The translations under genes were made by a program, and so were the position numbers. A stretch of 10,144 nt of DNA from contig JBJMJE010000369.1 in the NCBI GenBank assembly GCA_045806505.1, positions 1 to 10,144 of the forward strand, in the 5' to 3' direction. A model generated the notes under the pieces. The model made no database searches. It had not been told where the DNA came from and worked only from the letters and a program-made list of their open reading frames with translations. Positions 6,813-10,144 of this stretch are shown here, in pieces (position 1 is the stretch's first letter; every line of letters starts with the position of its first letter). This DNA comes from DASVFB01 sp045806505 (lineage in GTDB: Bacteria > Actinomycetota > Thermoleophilia > Gaiellales > Gaiellaceae).

Positions 6813-7714
6813 ACGGGCACCGACAGCGCGGCCTCGGCGACACGGCGCCGCGATTCCTCGTCCTGCATCAACGTGCGCGTCACGATCGGCTGGACGTCGA
6901 GCTCCGACACGTCGTCTCCCTCGTCGACGACGAGCGCGTCGATCAGGCCGGCGTAGACCGACGCAACGTGCGCCGCCGTCGTGCCGCCCGCGAGCCGCGC
7001 GAGCATGCGGTCCGCCGGGCCCTTCACGGCGCGGCCGCCGACGAGCGGGCTCACCGCCACGCACGGCACGCGCCGATCGGCGACCGCGCCGCGGATCTCC
7101 GCCACAGCGAGAATCGGGCCGACGCTGAGGTAGGGATTGCTCGGCCCGATCAGTACCATGTCCGCAGCGCGGAGAGCATCGAGCACACCCGGTGCAGGGT
7201 GTGCTTCGCCGCGCACGTCCACGTCTTCGACGTCGTCGCGATGGCCGCGGGCGACGTACCACTCCTGGAACGAGAACGTTCCTGCGGGCGTGATCACGAA
7301 CGTCCTCAGCTCGTCGTCCGTCGCCGGCAGCATCGTCGCGTCGACGCCGAACGTACTCGCCGCACGCCGCGTGAACGCGGAGAGCCGCTCGCCCGCGCGC
7401 AACGCCTTCGTCCGCACGACGTGGAGGCCGAGATCGCGGTCGCCCAGCTTGAACCAGTCGGGATCGCCGAGCCGCGACACCGTGTCGAGCGCATTCCATG
7501 TCTCGCCCGCCCGGCCCCAGCCGCGCTCGTCGTCGGCGACGCCGGCGAGCGCATAGAGGACGCTGTCGAGATCGGGCGAGATACGCAGGCCGAGAAACTC
7601 GAGGTCGTCGCCGACGTTCACGACGGCGGTGATACGGTCGCCGCCAAGCGTCTCGACGAGGGCGCGGACGAACTTCGCGCCGCCGAAGCCCCCGCTGAGC
7701 GCGACCACGTTCAC
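6809..7714 (-). CDS. cofD: 2-phospho-L-lactate (phosphoenolpyruvate) transferase of F420 synthesis
   Basis: 301 residues from a GTG at 7714 overlapping the cofC stop as GTGA. CofD (FbiA in mycobacteria) moves the phospho-acid moiety from its guanylated carrier to Fo, producing F420-0 or dehydro-F420-0. Family landmarks are all present: SGGFGGAK (7-14), VVNVGDDLEFLGL (31-43) with ISPDLDSVLY (45-54), DPDWFKLGDRDLGLH (84-98), GPSNPYLSVGPILA (190-203) and SPLVGGRAVKGPADRM (222-237). The length is normal for the family. Which phospho-acid is used (lactate, enolpyruvate or glycerate) cannot be read from this sequence. It is the second gene of the four-gene F420 operon. Confidence 0.95.
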   Translation of the reverse strand: MNVVALSGGFGGAKFVRALVETLGGDRITAVVNVGDDLEFLGLRISPDLDSVLYALAGVADDERGWGRAGETWNALDTVSRLGDPDWFKLGDRDLGLHVVRTKALRAGERLSAFTRRAASTFGVDATMLPATDDELRTFVITPAGTFSFQEWYVARGHRDDVEDVDVRGEAHPAPGVLDALRAADMVLIGPSNPYLSVGPILAVAEIRGAVADRRVPCVAVSPLVGGRAVKGPADRMLARLAGGTTAAHVASVYAGLIDALVVDEGDDVSELDVQPIVTRTLMQDEESRRRVAEAALSVPV

Positions 7715-8187
7715 GCGCTGACCAGCATGGCGCTGCGCGTGTTCGGCCCGACGTACGGAGCCAGCCTCACGAGATCGTCCCGGGTATCGACGTCCTCACG
7801 CAGCCCGCGCAGGTCGAGGCGCCGCAGGGCGAAGCGCTCCGCGCTGCCGGGGCCGTAGAGCGGCCGGAAGTCGCGGGCGTCGGCGAGCGCGAGCGCGTTC
7901 GTCGTCCCGTCGTAAGCGGCGACGAGCGCGGGCGCCGCGTCCACGAGCTCGATCAGCTCGTGCGGCGTGACACACGGGAGATCCGCATTGACGATCGTGA
8001 CGGAGCCTTCGAGCCCTGCGAGGGTCACGGCGACGGCGGATCCCTGCCCGCCGGGCGCGTCGCAGACGATTACGTCTCCGACCTGCTCGCACGCCGCGCG
8101 CACATCCATGAACATCGCGAGCGCGATCTCGGGATCGCCGAGTCGCGTCTTCCCGTCGACGCGAAAGGGAACGACGAACAACGCCAT
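7711..8187 (-). CDS. cofC: 2-phospho-L-lactate / phosphoenolpyruvate guanylyltransferase, short form
   Basis: 158 residues, ATG start at 8187. CofC (FbiD) couples the phospho-acid precursor to GTP, making the donor used by CofD. Visible motifs are VVPFRVDGKTRLGD (5-18), the MobA-like NADLP metal/nucleotide motif (67-71), DGTTNALAL (93-101), YGPGS (111-115) and DVDTRDDL (132-139). Most relatives are about 200-220 residues; here the stretch between VCD (41-43) and NADLP is much shorter, so part of the nucleotide-binding region is compacted. All core motifs survive, so I read it as a minimal active form rather than a pseudogene. It is first in the operon, and its start codon shares two bases with the start codon of the divergent PolX/PHP gene, so its promoter must lie within that gene's reading frame. 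Confidence 0.85.
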   Translation of the reverse strand: MALFVVPFRVDGKTRLGDPEIALAMFMDVRAACEQVGDVIVCDAPGGQGSAVAVTLAGLEGSVTIVNADLPCVTPHELIELVDAAPALVAAYDGTTNALALADARDFRPLYGPGSAERFALRRLDLRGLREDVDTRDDLVRLAPYVGPNTRSAMLVSA

Positions 8188-8188
8188 G
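8185..8188. other. Overlapping divergent start codons (CATG) of cofC and the polX-like gene
   Basis: The palindrome CATG holds the ATG of the plus-strand PolX/PHP gene (8186-8188) and, on the other strand, the ATG of cofC (8187-8185). Neither gene has another reasonable start: the next in-frame ATG of the PolX frame is at residue 42, inside the lyase-like domain, and cofC already begins at its first conserved strand. There is therefore no untranslated intergenic DNA for promoters or ribosome sites. An AAGGGA at 8165-8170 is too far upstream to be a convincing Shine-Dalgarno for the plus gene. Confidence 0.65.
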
Positions 8189-9823
8189 GGTCAGAGCCTA
8201 GACGCCGACAACCGAGCGGTCGCCGATGCACTCGAGCGGTACGCGTCGCTGCTCGATCTCGCAGGCTCGTCGTACTACGTCGTGCGTGCGTACCGCCGTG
8301 CAGCAGAGATGATCAGGCCGCTCCCGACGCCCGTCGCCGAGCTCGTCCGCAACGGCAGAGTGCGTGAGCTCCGCGGAATCGGGCCGGGGCTCGAGGCGAG
8401 GCTGCGCGAGCTCGTCGAGACGGGCGAGATCGCCCACGCGCGCGAGCTCGAGTCGGAGGTCGAGCCGGAGCTCGTCGGCCTCGGGCGGTTCCTCGGGCTG
8501 TCGCCCAAGCGCGCCGTCGAGGTCGGCCGCGCGCTCAGCGCGCGCACGGCCGCGGAGCTGCGCGAGGCAGTCGAGAGCGGACGCGTCCAGGACGTTCCCG
8601 GGATGGGGCCGAAGTCGGTCGCGAAGCTGCGCGAGGCGCTCGAGCGCGAAGCCGAGCCGCGCGCGCGGCGCGGCCTGCTCCTGAACCGCGCGCGCGAGCT
8701 CGCCGAGACGCTTGCGGCGCAACTCGACGGCGTCGCGGCCGGCGATGCGCGCCGCTGGGCGGACGTCTCGAACCACTTCGCCGTCGTCTCGACGTCACCG
8801 CAGGCGCTCGACCGGTTCGCGGAGCTCCCGCAGATCGTCTCGGTCGTCGAGCACGACGATGCGCGGGCTGTCGGCGTGACGATCGAGGGCGTTCCCGTGG
8901 AGCTCGTCGTGGCCGCGCCTTCGCGCTTCGGGACGGAGCTCGTCCGCGCGACGGGCACGCGCGCCTTCGTCGACTCGCTCGGCCCGCTCCCGGACGCGCC
9001 CGACGAGGAAGCCCTGTTCGCGCAGCTCGGCCTGCCCTTCGTCCCGCCCGAGCTTCGCGAGCGGCCGTACGCGGTGCCGCCGGCGCTCGTCGCGCTCGAG
9101 CAGATCCGCGGCGACCTGCACGTGCACACGACGTGGTCTGACGGCAAGGCGAGCGTCCTCGAGATGGGGGAGGCGGCGCGCGAGCGCGGCTACGAGTACA
9201 TCGCAATCTGCGACCACACCCGCAACGTGCGCGTCGTCCCCGGCCTCGACGCCGACGACCTCCGCCGCCAGGGCGAGGAGATCGCGGAGGCGAATGAGAC
9301 CCTCGCGCCGTTTCGCGTGCTGCGCGGCAGCGAGTGCGACATCCTCCCCGACGGCACGCTCGACCTACCGGACGACGTGCTCGCGGAGCTCGACTGGGTG
9401 CAGGCGAGCGTGCACGCCGGCCAGCGCGCGACGAAGGACGCCATGACCAAGCGCGTGATCGAGGCGCTCCGTCATCCGAGCGTCTCGTGCCTGAGTCACC
9501 CCAAGGGGCGGATCATCAACCACCGCCCGGAGAACGCCCTCGATCTCGAGCGGGCGTTCGAGGTCGCGCTCGAGGAGGGCAAGGCGGTCGAGGTGAACGG
9601 CCTGCCCGACCGGCTCGACCTGCGCGACGTGCACGTACGGCTCGCCGTCGAGTCGGGCGTGCCGATCGTGTGCTCCACCGACGCGCACTCGACGCGCGGG
9701 CTCGGGAACATGCAGCTCGCGGTCGCGACCGCGCGGCGCGGCGGCGCGACGGCCGCCGACGTCGTCAATACGCGTGCGCTCGCGGAGCTACCGCGTCAGT
9801 GGCGCGGACGGCCGTCGTCGTAG
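8186..9823 (+). CDS. polX: PolX-like protein with intact PHP domain and degenerate polymerase core
   Basis: 545 residues. Residues about 10-75 match the N-terminal 8-kDa domain (YYVVRAYRRAA at 30-40; helix-hairpin-helix LRGIGPGLEARL at 62-73), and a second hairpin VPGMGPKSVAKL is at 137-148. The palm should follow with a GSxRR...DxD motif; instead AGDARR (185-190) is followed by NHF (196-198) where the paired aspartates belong, and the third carboxylate position is E239. The thumb region (about 255-280) is also shortened. The C-terminal PHP phosphoesterase domain (about 307-540) is complete: H312, H314, D319, H344, E383, H410, H438, D499 and H501 are in the expected motifs. In bacterial PolX this domain gives 3'-5' exonuclease and related end-processing activity. 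I infer a DNA-end or AP-site processing enzyme that may not polymerise. It shares its start region with divergent cofC. Confidence 0.88.
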   Translation: MGQSLDADNRAVADALERYASLLDLAGSSYYVVRAYRRAAEMIRPLPTPVAELVRNGRVRELRGIGPGLEARLRELVETGEIAHARELESEVEPELVGLGRFLGLSPKRAVEVGRALSARTAAELREAVESGRVQDVPGMGPKSVAKLREALEREAEPRARRGLLLNRARELAETLAAQLDGVAAGDARRWADVSNHFAVVSTSPQALDRFAELPQIVSVVEHDDARAVGVTIEGVPVELVVAAPSRFGTELVRATGTRAFVDSLGPLPDAPDEEALFAQLGLPFVPPELRERPYAVPPALVALEQIRGDLHVHTTWSDGKASVLEMGEAARERGYEYIAICDHTRNVRVVPGLDADDLRRQGEEIAEANETLAPFRVLRGSECDILPDGTLDLPDDVLAELDWVQASVHAGQRATKDAMTKRVIEALRHPSVSCLSHPKGRIINHRPENALDLERAFEVALEEGKAVEVNGLPDRLDLRDVHVRLAVESGVPIVCSTDAHSTRGLGNMQLAVATARRGGATAADVVNTRALAELPRQWRGRPSS

Positions 9824-10008
9824 TCGTTCACGTAGCCGGGCGGGTAACCGGGCCCGGCGCTGTCCGAAATGGTCGACTGCATGCTCTGCGCGGCAGCGGC
9901 GGCACCGGCATCGACGTTCGACTCCGGCCGATCCCCCTCCTGCGAGTAGTCGCCACGCTCGAGCGAGCGAATCCGCACCTTCCGACGCAGAGAGTGGAGG
10001 AAGCTCAT
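9796..10008 (-). CDS. Small uncharacterised protein (70 residues)
   Basis: ATG at 10008; stop at 9796, overlapping the 3' end of the PolX/PHP gene by 28 nt on the opposite strand. Its ATG overlaps the stop of the gene entering from the right as ATGA, which favours a genuine, translationally coupled gene. The N-terminus is basic (HSLRRKVRIRSLERGD, 5-20), the middle is Ala/Ser-rich, and the C-terminus is Pro/Gly/Tyr/Asp-rich (GPGYPPGYVNDYDDGRP, 52-68). No transmembrane segment or known domain is visible, and most of it after residue 20 looks disordered. Codon use is G/C-rich at third positions like its neighbours. I do not recognise the family. Confidence 0.5.
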   Translation of the reverse strand: MSFLHSLRRKVRIRSLERGDYSQEGDRPESNVDAGAAAAAQSMQSTISDSAGPGYPPGYVNDYDDGRPRH

Positions 10009-10144
10009 TGTCCGACTCTATTTCCTTGTCCGCTCGTCGACCACTCAGCGAGGTCGAACCAGTGCGTCTGGCGCAGCGCTACGACGACGCGGGGATCTGT
10101 GTGCGCCGAGTAGAAGACGTGCCGCTCGAGGTCGCAGCAGAGTG
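10005..10144 (-). CDS. C-terminal fragment of an unidentified gene, runs off right edge
   Basis: The minus-strand frame is open from the window edge (first full codon at 10142) to a TGA at 10007-10005, giving 45 residues. Those include DLERHVFYSAHTDP and the segment VALRQTHWFDLAEW. Codon use is strongly G/C-biased at third positions until the last eight or so codons, as expected for a real reading frame with a loose tail. The other two minus frames here hit stops. The TGA overlaps the ATG of the small gene downstream as ATGA. Too little is visible to name a family. Confidence 0.5.
   Translation of the reverse strand, partial: LCCDLERHVFYSAHTDPRVVVALRQTHWFDLAEWSTSGQGNRVGQ

Noticed and set aside
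7967..8185. Possible N-terminal extension of the PolX/PHP gene.
   Set aside because: It would lie antisense to cofC, and family proteins begin near the NRAVADALERYA segment just after the ATG at 8186.
9334..10113. Plus-strand open frame of 259 codons overlapping the PHP domain.
   Set aside because: It is a frame-shifted shadow of the PolX/PHP gene with Arg-rich composition; the overlapping true frame has all PHP motifs.
1..10144. CRISPR arrays, tRNA/rRNA genes, integrases or transposases.
   Set aside because: No direct-repeat/spacer pattern, no recognisable RNA gene and no mobile-element protein were seen on either strand.

Overview
The window is a gene-dense, very GC-rich stretch (strong G/C bias at third codon positions, many GTG starts and one TTG start, almost no intergenic space). 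The complete F420-cofactor gene set plus high GC points to an actinobacterial chromosome, plausibly a Thermoleophilia-like lineage (Solirubrobacterales/Gaiellales). A high-GC Chloroflexota relative cannot be excluded from sequence alone. Everything seen is chromosomal and housekeeping or physiological in character. There is no phage, plasmid, integrase, transposase, CRISPR, rRNA or tRNA signature.

Layout. (1) 1-3380, minus strand: a flippase-like membrane protein, then 5 nt later a tandem-duplicated ferritin-like protein, then a secreted Asp-box (sialidase/BNR-type) protein that runs off the left edge. (2) 3413-5076: dinB (plus) and pdxH (minus) converge and share a CTAG, so their stop codons overlap. 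(3) 5122-5499: a 72-residue protein that is essentially only a histidine-kinase HisKA/H-box domain, followed immediately by a ~159-bp imperfect palindrome filling the whole gap to the next gene. (4) 8187-5500, minus strand: a tight F420 operon, cofC-cofD-npdG-cofE, in which every junction is a 4-nt stop/start overlap. (5) 8186-9823, plus strand: a PolX/PHP protein whose start codon overlaps the cofC start codon inside one CATG. Its PHP metal site is intact but its polymerase catalytic aspartates are not recognisable. (6) 9796-10144, minus strand: a small uncharacterised protein translationally coupled (ATGA) to the tail of an unidentified gene entering from the right edge.

How the genes work together. 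CofC activates the phospho-acid precursor with GTP, CofD transfers it to Fo to give F420-0 or its dehydro form, CofE adds glutamates, and NpdG exchanges hydride between NADPH and finished F420. One transcript thus encodes late F420 assembly plus the enzyme that charges it. The Fo synthase genes are not in the window. PdxH (FMN-dependent PLP synthesis) is an unrelated neighbour. DinB and the PolX/PHP protein both belong to DNA-repair families but are not in one operon.

The strongest candidates for something undescribed are the palindromic element at 5341-5499, whose two ends directly abut the stop codons of the two converging genes, and the apparently polymerase-dead PolX/PHP protein.
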